A DNA stretch of 64,000 nucleotides from NCBI GenBank assembly GCA_963764565.1, contig CAVXTD010000008.1:124001-188000 (forward strand). Reading direction: 5' to 3'. This document shows positions 43,065-51,915 of this stretch, piece after piece; position 1 is the stretch's first letter, and each line of letters begins with the position of its first letter. Source of the DNA: DATBLE01 sp963764565 (GTDB taxonomy: Bacteria > Actinomycetota > Thermoleophilia > Gaiellales > Gaiellaceae). A program made the position numbers and the translations under genes. The notes beneath the pieces are model-generated. The model made no database searches and was not told where the DNA came from. It saw only the letters and a program-made list of their open reading frames with translations.

Positions 43065-44099
43065 TCAGCTGATCCGCTTCAGCAGCCCGAGCGCCTGCTG
43101 GTTCCACGGCACGCGGTGCGTGACACCCGCGGCCGCCAGTGTGTCGCGGTGCGCCAGGTACCAGTCGTACGTCCGGCAGAGCGCCTCCGCGTTCGAGAAC
43201 CGGGGCGACCAGCCGAGCAGCCGTGCGGCCTTCGAGACGTCCACGAACGAGTCGCGATGCGCGGTCTTGTAGTGCCACTCCGCGAGCGGAGAGACACGCA
43301 GCAGCTCCAGGCCTCGCAACGCGATCTCGGCAGGTCGCGCCGGAACCGGGGTCAGGCGGCTCGCCGAGCCCGCATGGTCGATCAGTTCCTGGAGATCCGA
43401 CCGCACCGTGCCGAACTCCCCGGCGCCGATGTTCATCGTCTCGCCCGCTGCCTCGGGCCGCTCGGCGGCGAGGACGATTGCGTCGACGAGGTCCTCGACG
43501 GCGAGGAGCTGGTAGCGGTTCGTGCCGCTGCCGAGGGTGTAGATCCGCCGGTTGTCCCTGATCCAGTCGAACAGGATCTCGAACACGCCGAGCCGCTCCG
43601 GTCCGATGAAGGTCTTCGGCCGGACGATCGCGAAGTCGAGGCCGCGGCGGCCGAAGTCGCGGGCGACCTCCTCCGCTTCGATCTTCGACTCGCCATACCA
43701 GCCGACACCGACCAGCGGTGCGTCCTCGAAGATCGGGTGCACCTTCGGGATCCCGTAGACCGCGGTCGAGGAGACGAGGACGACACGGCTGACCCCGGCC
43801 TCCAGCGCTGCGGCGAGCACGGTCGCCGTGCCCTCGACGTTGACCGAGCGGATCGCGTCGCGCGAGGCCTGGATCGGCAGCGCGGCGGCAGCATGAACGA
43901 CGACGTCTGAGCCCGCAGCGAGCGCGGCCGCGTCCCGAGCAACACGAACGTCCCCTCGCAACTCCTCGACCGAGCGCTCCAACTCGGGCTCGTCGAGTGG
44001 CGCGACGTCGAGGGTGCGCACATCGTGACCTTCGGCGAGCAGCCGGCGCGCGAGGTGCAGTCCGAGAAACCCGGCCCCTCCGGAGATCGCCCAGCGCAC
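43065..44099 (-). CDS. NAD-dependent epimerase/dehydratase (extended SDR)
   Basis: An intact 344-residue SDR. The NAD-binding motif is AISGGAGFLGLHLARRLLAE (GxxGxxG), with ALPIQASRDAIRSVNVEGTA, the catalytic Ser/Thr in VVLVSSTAVYG and YxxxK in VGWYGESKIEAEEV. IVRPKTFIGPERLGVFEILF and TLGSGTNRYQLLAVEDLVDA are typical of sugar-nucleotide epimerases or 3-beta-HSD-like members. No neighbouring sugar gene specifies the substrate. It stands alone, 127 bp from the divergent membrane-protein gene. Confidence 0.9.
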   Translation of the reverse strand: MRWAISGGAGFLGLHLARRLLAEGHDVRTLDVAPLDEPELERSVEELRGDVRVARDAAALAAGSDVVVHAAAALPIQASRDAIRSVNVEGTATVLAAALEAGVSRVVLVSSTAVYGIPKVHPIFEDAPLVGVGWYGESKIEAEEVARDFGRRGLDFAIVRPKTFIGPERLGVFEILFDWIRDNRRIYTLGSGTNRYQLLAVEDLVDAIVLAAERPEAAGETMNIGAGEFGTVRSDLQELIDHAGSASRLTPVPARPAEIALRGLELLRVSPLAEWHYKTAHRDSFVDVSKAARLLGWSPRFSNAEALCRTYDWYLAHRDTLAAAGVTHRVPWNQQALGLLKRIS

Positions 44100-44225
44100 G
44101 CCGAGACCCTACCCGCCGTGTCGGGGGGCCAGCCGTACCCCGAGGACACTGGCTGGCTCCATGGCGCGGCGGGCCGCCAAGCGGCGAGCCTGGGGAGGAC
44201 ACGCAACCTGCGATGAAAGGAAGCC

Positions 44226-44928
44226 ATGTACTCCGAAGCACCGAAGCAGAAAGGCGGCATCGCTCTCCTGGTCGGAGGGACGATCGCCGCAGTGATCGCC
44301 GCGATCGTGCTCGCGGCCGGCGGCACGGCGATCTGGACCGACGTCGCGAAGCGCGACGACAACGGTTACTTCTCGACCCACACGCACCACTTCCAGGCCT
44401 CGACCCGCGCGATCACCACCGGTCGGGTCACGATCGGCAGCGAAGTGCCCGACTGGCTGATCGGGAAGGTGCGACTCGAGGCGTCTTCCCGCGAAGCCCG
44501 TCTTCGTCGGGATCGCCCGCAAGGCCGACGTCGACGCCTACCTTGCCGGGGTCGCGCACACCGAGGCGACGAAGCTCGACCTCGACCCGTTCAAGGTCAC
44601 CTACGTGGCAAAGCCTGGATCCGCCAAGGCCGGGCGGCCCGCGGGCCGGTCGCTCTGGGCGGCATCCGCCTCGGGCGCGGGCACGTCGAGCCTGACCTGG
44701 AAGATCAAGTCGGGCGAATGGTCGATCGTGGTCATGAACGCCGACGGATCGCCCGGCGTCTCGGCAGACGTCACCGCCGGAGCGCAGATTCCGGCGCTGA
44801 TCTGGGCCGCAATCGGAATCAGCATCTTCGGGGCCCTGCTGCTCGCCGGTGCCGTGCTGATGCTGCTCGCCGGCATGAGGCGCCAGAGCGCTACGCAGAC
44901 GGCCGGTGCGCCCGCCCCGGCGCTCTGA
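44226..44928 (+). CDS. Two-TM membrane protein of unknown function, one frameshift
   Basis: A protein of about 234 residues. TM1 is IALLVGGTIAAVIAAIVLAA and TM2 near the C-terminus is PALIWAAIGISIFGALLLAG. The exposed middle reads DDNGYFSTHTHHFQASTRAI, EVPDWLIGKVRLEAS, then (after a shift near 44490) KPVFVGIARKADVDAYLAGV and GEWSIVVMNADGSPGVSADV. This layout is common in actinobacterial genomes but has no assigned role. The strong AAAGGAAG ribosome binding site before ATG 44226 decides the start. Confidence 0.65.
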
Positions 44929-44952
44929 ATCGCCGGACTCCCTGGCCGCCGG

Positions 44953-46254
44953 CTACCGTCGAGTGACGGCGCCGGCGGCCTGGGCCGGGGGTGCAGACTT
45001 CGGCGGTGGTTTCGAGTCGACGAGGATCGCCGCCAGCAGCAAGATCGAGACGGCGACGGTCGCCTCGCCGATCAGGCTGCGCGAGAGGCGTCGCTGCACG
45101 GCCGGCCGGTCGAGCCTCGGTCGCACGACGAAGTGGTGGAACGCTCCCCATAGCAGCGCCAGCGAGACGAGGCCCAGCTTGACGAGCAGCAACTGCCCGT
45201 AGCCGACGTCCCACAGGTCGTGGAGGGCGGGGAAGCGCTTGAAGCTCATGTACACCCCGGCCGCGACCACGAGCGCTACCAGCGGGCCGGCCAGCTCGGA
45301 GAATCGCCAGAACGCCGTCCGTCGTAGCTCCCGGTCGTTCCAGACGACGAGGCCGAGCGAGAGCAGTCCGCCGATCCAGAGCGACGCCGCGGACAGGTGC
45401 ACCCAGTCCGCGAACGACGGCAGCCACCCGCGATCGTCGCCCTGGTGGCTCGCGAGCGAGAGTCCCGAGCCGAGGCCGAGCGAGAGCAGGAAGGCCGGCC
45501 AGAGCAGCAACCGTCGCCGCTCGGTCAGCCAGGCGAGGAACAGCAACGCGGAGACGAGGGCGAAGCCGAGCTCCATCGCGACGAAGGCCTGCCCGAACCG
45601 GGTCGACTTGGCGAACGGCGAGAGGTCGCCGTAGAGGAAGCCCGTGAACGGCAGCTGGAGCGCGTCCTGGGCGCGGAGCAGGAACGCCACGATCCCGACC
45701 TGGAGCACCGCCACGGCCCCGATCCCGGTCAGCCGGTAGAACCGCCGCTCCGCCGCCGGCGAGACCGGCCCGCGCAGCACGAGCAGCCGGAAGCCGAGGC
45801 CGCCGGTGAGCAGAGCGAGACACAGGAAGTACAGCCAGCGCACGACGTGCTCGGCGGTCGTCGGCCCGGACGCCCCGAACGCCTCACTGATCGGCGGGGC
45901 AGGAGCGCGAACGCCGAACGTGAACACGCCGCGGCCGACATGGCTGTCGTTCGAGATCGTCGCCCAGCGGACCGTGTACCCGCCGCGCAGGGTTCGGGTG
46001 AGCGGCGCCTCCACAACTCGTTGGTCGCCTGCGCTGACGTGCGGCGGGCCGGAGACGAGCGTTCCCTTCGCGTCGAACACCTGGATCCCGTTTGCGAGTA
46101 CGCGCACGCTCTGGTCGAACCTGAGCGTGATCGTCCGTGGGGCGACCTCCAGGCGCTGGCCGACGTCCGGCGATGTCTGCAGGAGCGTCGCATGCGCCCA
46201 GGCCGTGCCCGGAAACGCGAGCGCCAGCAGCGCTAGAACGGCGATGCGTCTCAT
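44953..46254 (-). CDS. CopC-CopD fusion copper protein
   Basis: A 433-residue fusion like Bacillus YcnJ. A signal peptide (VLALLALAFPGTAWAH) ends at the mature N-terminal His, the copper-binding position of CopC. The CopC domain is at about 20-125 (SPDVGQRLEVAPRTITLRFD, DSHVGRGVFTFGV with His ligands). It is followed by eight TM segments of the CopD family (HVVRWLYFLCLALLTGGLGF, SFADWVHLSAASLWIGGLL, FKRFPALHDLWDVGYGQLLL). It probably handles copper import or delivery to cuproenzymes. Start ATG 46254 overlaps the upstream gene stop (ATGA). It ends the leftward 47813-44953 membrane-gene run. Confidence 0.92.
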   Translation of the reverse strand: MRRIAVLALLALAFPGTAWAHATLLQTSPDVGQRLEVAPRTITLRFDQSVRVLANGIQVFDAKGTLVSGPPHVSAGDQRVVEAPLTRTLRGGYTVRWATISNDSHVGRGVFTFGVRAPAPPISEAFGASGPTTAEHVVRWLYFLCLALLTGGLGFRLLVLRGPVSPAAERRFYRLTGIGAVAVLQVGIVAFLLRAQDALQLPFTGFLYGDLSPFAKSTRFGQAFVAMELGFALVSALLFLAWLTERRRLLLWPAFLLSLGLGSGLSLASHQGDDRGWLPSFADWVHLSAASLWIGGLLSLGLVVWNDRELRRTAFWRFSELAGPLVALVVAAGVYMSFKRFPALHDLWDVGYGQLLLVKLGLVSLALLWGAFHHFVVRPRLDRPAVQRRLSRSLIGEATVAVSILLLAAILVDSKPPPKSAPPAQAAGAVTRR

Positions 46255-46837
46255 CGGTGTGCGATCCCCGCCGACGGATCGAGATGGCCGAAGACCGGGG
46301 CGATGTCGCGCGACTGTGTAGAGCGCGATCGCCACGGCGACGAACACGAGCGCGTAGCCGCCGTTGAAGACCCAGGACCGCGGCTTGAACGCTGCGCCGA
46401 GCGGGAACAGCGCTCCGACGAGGAGTGTCCAGCCACAGACGTGATGCACGAACGCCGAGCGTGAGTACAGCCAGGGGTTGGCCTCGTGGATCAGGAACGC
46501 GGCACCCGAGACGGCGAATGCAACCGGCACGGCAAGCCGCCAGTGCTCGTTGCGCAGCTTGCCGCTGACGAGACCCAGCTCGGCGGCGCCTGCGGCCATC
46601 ATCGTCTGCGCCCAGAGGCTGTGGGCGAGCAGGTGCACAGTCGAGTTCGTATAGAGCGACCATCACGGGCCACATCAGGACGCCGAGCGTGAAGAGAAGC
46701 GACGGCCAGAGGTAGGCCCGCCATGCGCGGCGGCACCAAACCTCCCGGCCGACGATCGCCTGGGCGAGCAGCAACAGCCCGAGGAGGAGAACGCCGGTGG
46801 CGAAGAGCCAGTGGACGTGCTCGGCCGGAGGCTGCAC
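46251..46837 (-). CDS. Polytopic membrane protein upstream of copCD, two frameshifts
   Basis: A protein of about 195 residues with five or six TM helices: HWLFATGVLLLGLLLLAQAI, YLWPSLLFTLGVLMWPVMVA, then (shift near 46655) VHLLAHSLWAQTMMAAGAAE, PVAFAVSGAAFLIHEANPWL, GWTLLVGALFPLGAAF and VFNGGYALVFVAVAIALYTV. A last shift near 46310 gives RDIAPVFGHLDPSAGIAHR and a TGA overlapping the copCD ATG. Several His residues line the helices. The close pairing with CopC-CopD suggests a copper or cytochrome-oxidase-related role (inference). GTG 46837 overlaps the upstream stop (TAGTG). Confidence 0.65.
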
Positions 46838-47106
46838 TAGCGATCACCCCTCGACTCTTCGAGGTCGCGGACGATCGCGGGCGCGGCGAGCGCGAAGAGC
46901 AGGCCGGCGGCGACGACGAGGAGCGGCGGCTCGACCGCGAGCCACCAGAAGCCCTGCGCTCGTGGGTGCAACAGGGTTACTCGCCACGGCTGCAAGAACG
47001 CCCAGGCGACGCCTGCGAGCATGGCCAGCGGTCCGAGCGAGAGCACCGCGAGCGCACGCGCGGTGCGTGTGCGGGTACGTGTGAGTTCGGTTGCGTACTG
47101 CGTCAC
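46837..47106 (-). CDS. Small two-TM membrane protein
   Basis: An 89-residue protein with a basic N-terminus (RTRTRTARA) and two hydrophobic segments (LAVLSLGPLAMLAGVAWAFL and LAVEPPLLVVAAGLLFALAA). I do not recognise a family. GTG 47106 is the only start before the first helix. It is tightly coupled to the downstream membrane gene (TAGTG overlap), so it belongs to the copCD transcription unit. Confidence 0.6.
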   Translation of the reverse strand: MTQYATELTRTRTRTARALAVLSLGPLAMLAGVAWAFLQPWRVTLLHPRAQGFWWLAVEPPLLVVAAGLLFALAAPAIVRDLEESRGDR

Positions 47107-47160
47107 TGCGTTGCCTCCCTTCTCCGGGTCGAGAACACCGTCCCGCGGGAGTGCCGCGGG

Positions 47161-47813
47161 TTACGCAGGCAGGGGAGGCGGGCGGCTCTCGAACGCCAGC
47201 CCGAAGATGCTGCGAGGCGGGAACGGCGACGTCGCCGCGCGGCCGCGGCATGTGGGGCATTCGGCGGCCGGCAAGCTGGAGCGCACGGGCGACGGTCGCC
47301 TGCGCGTACTCCTCGTAGTCGGCGAGCCAGCGCTGTACGGCTCCCCACGCCGACTGCGCAGAGCACCGAGAGGACCGCGAAGACGGGGAGCGCCGACGAG
47401 TGCAGCCAGGGCGCCAGCAGCGGCCAGCGTCCGGCCGCCGCCCCTTCCGCATCAGCCTGCACAAGGTAGATCACCGTCGTCAGCACGAAGAACGCGAGTG
47501 AGCGGCGCCCCGAGATCGCCAGCCGCAGCCTGGGGCGAGCCGCTCCGCCGCCGCCGAGCCTCAGCCCGGACCGCTCGGCCAGGCGGGCACGGACGAGCCG
47601 CCACGCGAGCCGCCCCACGAGCAGTGCGATCCCGCACTTCACCACGACGAGCAGGATCGGGTAGTAGTCGGCGCCCGAGTAGCTCGGGGCCGCCACGTGC
47701 CGGCCGAAGTCGAACCTGTGGGTCAGGCTGCGCCCGAGCAGCTCAGCCGCAACCGCCAGCAATCCGAACGCGAGGACGGAGAGGAGGCGCTGGTGCCGGC
47801 GCGCCCGTTCCAT
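47161..47813 (-). CDS. Four-TM membrane protein of unknown function, two frameshifts
   Basis: A protein of about 217 residues. Helices are LLSVLAFGLLAVAAELLGRS, YYPILLVVVKCGIALLVGRL, RSLAFFVLTTVIYLVQAD and HSSALPVFAVLSVLCAVGV. After a shift near 47345 comes AVQRWLADYEEYAQATVARA with MPHMPRPRGDVAVP, and after a second near 47220 PRSIFGLAFESRPPPLPA and TAA. The C-terminal HMPRP and PPRS segments are cytoplasmic and basic. ATG 47813 is probably the first gene of the copCD run. The 175-bp upstream gap (47814-47988) holds no gene I can support. Confidence 0.6.
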
Positions 47814-47988
47814 GTGCTGATGATAACCCGCTCTCGCCCTACTTTTCTAGGGCCGCGGCGGGTACGCGCGCCGGCCGCGGGGTGCCCTGAGCCTGGGCCG
47901 TCGACGGTCGCCGCCTGCCGGTCGTTGGAGCCGCCGGCGACAAGACTCGCGTTGCGGCGTGCGTGATCGCAAGATCTGGCACAAAGGA

Positions 47989-48885
47989 TTATCTTGGCAG
48001 GGCCGCCGCGGAGACGAACGTGACCCGGCCGGGCTTCGTGCCGCCGCCAGGCACGTTGTAGGCGTAGTAGAGCCCTGCCGGCTCCAGATCCGCCTGGACG
48101 AGACCCTTCTGCCTGGCGACGACCCGGTCGCGGCCCGTCGCGATCGTCAACAGGTGCACCTCGCCTGCGGCGAGGTAGACGGCGGTCCCGTCCTCGACGT
48201 CCTCCAGCACGGCGCCCTTCTTCAGCGTGGACGTCGCAGCGAGCCTTCCGGTGGCGATGTCATAGGTGCGGAGGCCGGTCCCGCTCACGACTGCGACCCG
48301 CGCGGCGCCAGAGAGCCGGGCCGTCTTCGCGACCACCGGCAGCGACCCGACCTGCGTGCCGGACGCGTTCAGGACGAGCAGCTTCTTCGCCGGGTCGCGC
48401 AGAAGGATCCGGCCGGCGTCCACGTCGAGCAGCTTCGTATCGTCGCGGGCTGCGAGCAGCTTCTTCGGCCGCGCGCCGACCGACCAGATCGTCACGCCCG
48501 CGTCGTAGGTGCGGTCGAAGTTCGGCGGGCAGCTCGCCTCGCAGAGGGTGTACGAGCGGGCGGCCAGGAGGGACCGTCGCCGGCGTAGTCCCAGTACAGG
48601 TCCTCGTTGGCGGGCTGATCGGGGCACGCGCCGAGACTGACCGGCTTCGGTGCCGTCAGCGTCGCCGTCCACGGGCCGTTGCAGTAGGCGTGGTTACCGT
48701 AGTCGTAGTCCGTCCAGACGCCCGGACGCCGGCCAGGGTCAGGCCGTCGTACTGGCTGTCGCTCTGCTTCGGCCCGCAGGGCGTGTCCCGGAAGCGGACG
48801 ACCTTGCCCGTCGCCGGCTGCCACACCGCCCGCCGCCGGCGCCGCGGCGAGCCCCAGCGCGACGCACAGGAAGCCGCCGGGTCAT
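47989..48885 (-). CDS. Secreted beta-propeller-like protein, several frameshifts
   Basis: An exported protein of about 298 residues. The signal is recovered one frame over from the ATG: LCVALGLAAAPAAGGVW. Mature pieces are VVRFRDTPCGPKQSDSQYDG, then VWTDYDYGNHAYCNGPWTAT with SLGACPDQPANEDLYWDYAG, then RSYTLCEASCPPNFDRTYDA and repeated blades (LLDVDAGRILLRDPAKKLLV, LRTYDIATGRLAATSTLKKG, AVYLAAGEVHLLTIATGRDR). Several Cys pairs suggest disulfides outside the cell. Shifts fall near 48873, 48725 and 48570. The ATG at 48885 overlaps the YjbQ-like stop (ATGA). Function unknown. Confidence 0.6.
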
Positions 48886-49268
48886 CCCAGCAGCGTCAGC
48901 GTGTACTCCGCCCGGCTCTCGCCGTTGAAGCAGAAGAGCAGCACCCGTTGCCACTGACCGAGGCAGAGCCGGCTCTCCTCGAACGGGATCTGCTCCGTCC
49001 GCGGGCCGAGCAGGGCGAGCAGCAACCGCTCGCGGTCGGCTCTCGCCCCGGGAACGAGCCGCTCGACGAGCGCCTCGACGTCGCAGAAGAAGCCGGACTC
49101 CCGCTCGCTGACGCGGACGATCGAGGTCGGGACGGCGGCGGTCACGTAGGCGATCCCTGCCGACGGTCCACCTGAGGCCACGTCGCGCGAGACCTCGTTC
49201 GTGATGTCGAAGACCGAGAGGGTGGGCAGCGCAGCCGCGACTGCGTGCGGGATCTCGACGGTCGTCAT
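48882..49268 (-). CDS. YjbQ/UPF0047-like protein lacking the usual His
   Basis: A 128-residue protein with the YjbQ/UPF0047 layout: a SVFDITNEVSRDVA strand-helix, then GIAYVTAAVPTSIVRVSERE, then LCLGQWQRVLLFCFNGESRA. The family (secondary thiamine-phosphate synthase activity reported) normally has an HTTAA motif and further His residues in the centre. Here AVPTS replaces it, and the central His-rich loop is absent or shortened. The protein may therefore be a structural or divergent member. It is coupled by ATGA to ispH, in the hopanoid operon. Confidence 0.6.
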   Translation of the reverse strand: MTTVEIPHAVAAALPTLSVFDITNEVSRDVASGGPSAGIAYVTAAVPTSIVRVSERESGFFCDVEALVERLVPGARADRERLLLALLGPRTEQIPFEESRLCLGQWQRVLLFCFNGESRAEYTLTLLG

Positions 49269-50197
49269 CGCGCCGCCACCTGCCGTGGCAGCCGGAAGTG
49301 CACGTGCTCTCGGGCCACCGTGACCTCCTCCAGGTCGTCGTAGCCGCCGTCAGCCAGTCGGGCAAGCACCGCCTGCACGAGCTCCTCGGGGGTCGAGGCG
49401 CCGGCGGTGAGCCCGACCGTATCGTGGCCGGCGAGCAGCTCGTCTTGGATGGCGTGCTGGTCGTCAATCAGGCTCGCCTCGGCGCCGTTCGCACGCGCAA
49501 CCTCGACGAGCCGCTGGGCGTTCGAACTGGTCGGCGAGCCGATCACGAGAATCATCGTCGCGCCCTGCGAGACGATCTCCTTGACCGCGTCCTGCCGGTT
49601 CTGGGTCGCGTAGCAGATGTCGTCGGCGCCGGGCCGGCGGAGATCTCCGAAGCGGCTGGCGAGCACGTCGACGGTCGAAGCGACGTCGTCCAGCGACAGC
49701 GTCGTCTGGCTGATCACGGCGAGGGGCTTCCCCTGCGTGTCGAGCGCGGCAGCTTCTTCAGGCGACTCGACGACGACGATCTGGTCGGGGCGCTCACCTT
49801 TCGTCCCGATCACCTCGACGTGGTCGCGATGGCCGACGAGCGCGACGAGGTGGCCGCTGTCCGCGTAGCGCCGCGCCTCCGCGTGCACCTTGGAGACGAG
49901 CGGGCAGACGGCGTCGACGACCTTCAGACCGCGGCCCTCGCAGTTCTCGAGCACCGCCGGCGCGACCCCGTGCGCGGAGAGGACGCAGATCGCGCCCTGC
50001 GGCACCTCGTCCTCGTGGTCGACGAACACGGCGCCGAGACTTTCCAGGCGCCGCACGACGTGATCGTTGTGGACGATGTGGTGGCGGACGTAGATCGGCG
50101 GCCCGTGCTGCTCGAGCAGGCGCTCGACGATCTCGATCGCCCGGTCGACGCCGGCACAGAACGAGCGAGGCGCGGCGAGGAGGACGCGGCCGCTCAC
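49265..50197 (-). CDS. ispH: 4-Hydroxy-3-methylbut-2-enyl diphosphate reductase
   Basis: A 310-residue IspH, the last enzyme of the MEP pathway, making IPP and DMAPP. The three Cys ligands of the 4Fe-4S cluster are in APRSFCAGVDRAIEIVERLL, VVDAVCPLVSKVHAEARRYA and ICYATQNRQDAVKEI. Conserved substrate-binding His residues are in YVRHHIVHNDHVV and LSAHGVAPAV. GTG 50197 gives the expected N-terminus and overlaps the hpnG stop (GTGA). Its place in the hopanoid operon links precursor supply to triterpenoid synthesis. Confidence 0.95.
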   Translation of the reverse strand: MSGRVLLAAPRSFCAGVDRAIEIVERLLEQHGPPIYVRHHIVHNDHVVRRLESLGAVFVDHEDEVPQGAICVLSAHGVAPAVLENCEGRGLKVVDAVCPLVSKVHAEARRYADSGHLVALVGHRDHVEVIGTKGERPDQIVVVESPEEAAALDTQGKPLAVISQTTLSLDDVASTVDVLASRFGDLRRPGADDICYATQNRQDAVKEIVSQGATMILVIGSPTSSNAQRLVEVARANGAEASLIDDQHAIQDELLAGHDTVGLTAGASTPEELVQAVLARLADGGYDDLEEVTVAREHVHFRLPRQVAAR

Positions 50198-50775
50198 ACG
50201 CGCACCTCTGCGAGCGTCTTGAGGGCGCGGCGGATGTTCGCGAGCGCTCGCAGCGTCGTGGCCGGCTCGGTGACCAGCGCCTTCAGGAAGCCGAGCGGGC
50301 GAGGGCGGCCGTCGGCGGTGACGGCCTCGCCGAGCGGCCCCAGGGGACGCTCCGGCGTGTCGCTGACGACCCGCAGGCATCCGCGCAGGCGACCGGTCGC
50401 TGCGAGAACGCCGCTCTCCATGTCCACGGCGTCCGCGCCGGTCGTCTCGTGCAGGCGTCTCCGCTCGGCCGGATCCTCGACCAGCCGGTTGGCGGCGAGG
50501 ATCGTCGCCGGCTTCGCGCCGCTGACGCCCAGCCCTTCGCCCTTCCACAGCACTCGGCCCTGTTCGTCCACGACGCGCGTCGCGTCGAGCACGGCGCCGA
50601 TCTCGAGCCCGTTCAGCGCACCGGCGAATCCGAATGAAACGAGGTCGCCTGCCGGCGCCCCGCGGCGTGCGCGGACCCCGATCCTCGCCGCGCGGAAGCC
50701 GGCGCGTCTTGCAGCGCGCTCCTCCGTGCCGGTCGCGCAGGCGAAGACGAGGCCGTCTAGCCGGTCAGCGTCCAC
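50194..50775 (-). CDS. hpnG: Hopanoid-associated nucleosidase/phosphorylase HpnG
   Basis: A 193-residue member of the purine nucleosidase/phosphorylase superfamily. VSFGFAGALNGLEIGAVLDA is the family GxxGxL turn, and GADAVDMESGVLAATG holds the catalytic ME motif followed by VVSDTPER. HpnG acts after HpnH and removes adenine from adenosylhopane to give ribosylhopane. It is at the short end of the family. GTG 50775 lies 19 nt inside hpnH; no later start keeps the VFACATGTEERAA strand. Confidence 0.85.
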   Translation of the reverse strand: MDADRLDGLVFACATGTEERAARRAGFRAARIGVRARRGAPAGDLVSFGFAGALNGLEIGAVLDATRVVDEQGRVLWKGEGLGVSGAKPATILAANRLVEDPAERRRLHETTGADAVDMESGVLAATGRLRGCLRVVSDTPERPLGPLGEAVTADGRPRPLGFLKALVTEPATTLRALANIRRALKTLAEVRV

Positions 50776-51761
50776 GCCATGCTCCGAACCGTCTCCTTCA
50801 TGCTGCTGGTCGCCGCATACGCGGCCGAGGGCTCGAACCCGGAGTGGATGCCGCAGTGCTCGCAGCGCGGGTCGTTCCCCGGCCCGTACGAGTCCCACTC
50901 GATGTTCCCGAGCAGCGCCTCGTAGGTGGGGAAGATGCCGTCGGTGAGCAGGTAGCAGGGTCCCTTCCAGCCGTACGGATTGCGTGTGATCGACCCCCAC
51001 GGAGCGCAGGCGAGCTTGCGGTCCCCGGTGAGGAAGTCCTGGTAGATCGGGCTTGCCAGCCAGCGGTAGCCGTGGGTGCGGACGGCAGAGCGGATCTCCC
51101 GGAACTTCGCCTCGTGCTCGGCGCGCGTCATCGTCAGAGCAGGGTCGATCTGCGAGTACTGGTATCCCGGCGCGATCAGCATCCCGTCGATCCCGACATC
51201 GTTCGTCAGGTACCCCATCATCTCGATCACGTCGTCGACCGAGGTCTCCTTGAAGATCGTCGTGTTGGTCGTGACGCGGAACCCGGACTCGCGCGCCCGC
51301 TTGATCGCGTCGACGGCGACGTCCCAGAGCCCGGGGTAGTCGCAGACGTAGTCGTGGATCTCGCGCATCCCGTCGAGATGGACGACGAAGGTCAAGCGCG
51401 GATCCGGCTTGAAGACATCGAGGTACTCCGTCAGCTTGAGCGCGTTCGTGCACAGGTCGATGTTCTTGCGCAGCTCGAGCATCCCCGCGACCACGTCCTC
51501 GATCCCCTTGTAGATCAGGGGCTCGCCGCCGCAGATCGAGACGACCGGCGCCGGGCACTGGACGCCCGCGTCGATGCACTCGTCCACCGAGAGCCGCGCC
51601 TTGTTCGACTCGTACTCCCGGATCTTCCCGCAGCCGATGCAGGCGAGGTTGCAGGCAAGCGTCGGCTCGAGCATCAGCACGAGCGGGTACCGCTCGCCGT
51701 TTCGGCGCTGGGTGGCGACGTACTTGCCGATCTGGACGGTCGAGCGCAGCGGGAACTTCAT
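50757..51761 (-). CDS. hpnH: Adenosyl-hopene transferase HpnH (radical SAM)
   Basis: An intact 334-residue radical SAM enzyme that adds the adenosyl group of SAM to diploptene, giving adenosylhopane. The CxxxCxxC cluster motif is PTLACNLACIGCGKIREY, with SICGGEPLIYKGI (GGE) following. The C-terminal region has CAPWGSITRNPYGWKGPCYL and CEHCGIHSGFEPSAA, both characteristic of HpnH. It lies 154 bp downstream of shc; that gap holds no gene but could contain a processing site or a second promoter. Confidence 0.96.
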   Translation of the reverse strand: MKFPLRSTVQIGKYVATQRRNGERYPLVLMLEPTLACNLACIGCGKIREYESNKARLSVDECIDAGVQCPAPVVSICGGEPLIYKGIEDVVAGMLELRKNIDLCTNALKLTEYLDVFKPDPRLTFVVHLDGMREIHDYVCDYPGLWDVAVDAIKRARESGFRVTTNTTIFKETSVDDVIEMMGYLTNDVGIDGMLIAPGYQYSQIDPALTMTRAEHEAKFREIRSAVRTHGYRWLASPIYQDFLTGDRKLACAPWGSITRNPYGWKGPCYLLTDGIFPTYEALLGNIEWDSYGPGNDPRCEHCGIHSGFEPSAAYAATSSMKETVRSMAWTLTG

Positions 51762-51915
51762 GCCAACCCCCCGACTGAGTAGATCGTGCTCTCCGGCCGC
51801 GAAAAGCGAGCAGTGCCAGACGCAGGGAGCGTCGAGCCGAGGCAGGGCGCCGAGGACGACGCAGGGCGAAGCTTTGCAGCGCCCCGGAGAGTGCGATATG
51901 CGATCGAGGGGGGTG

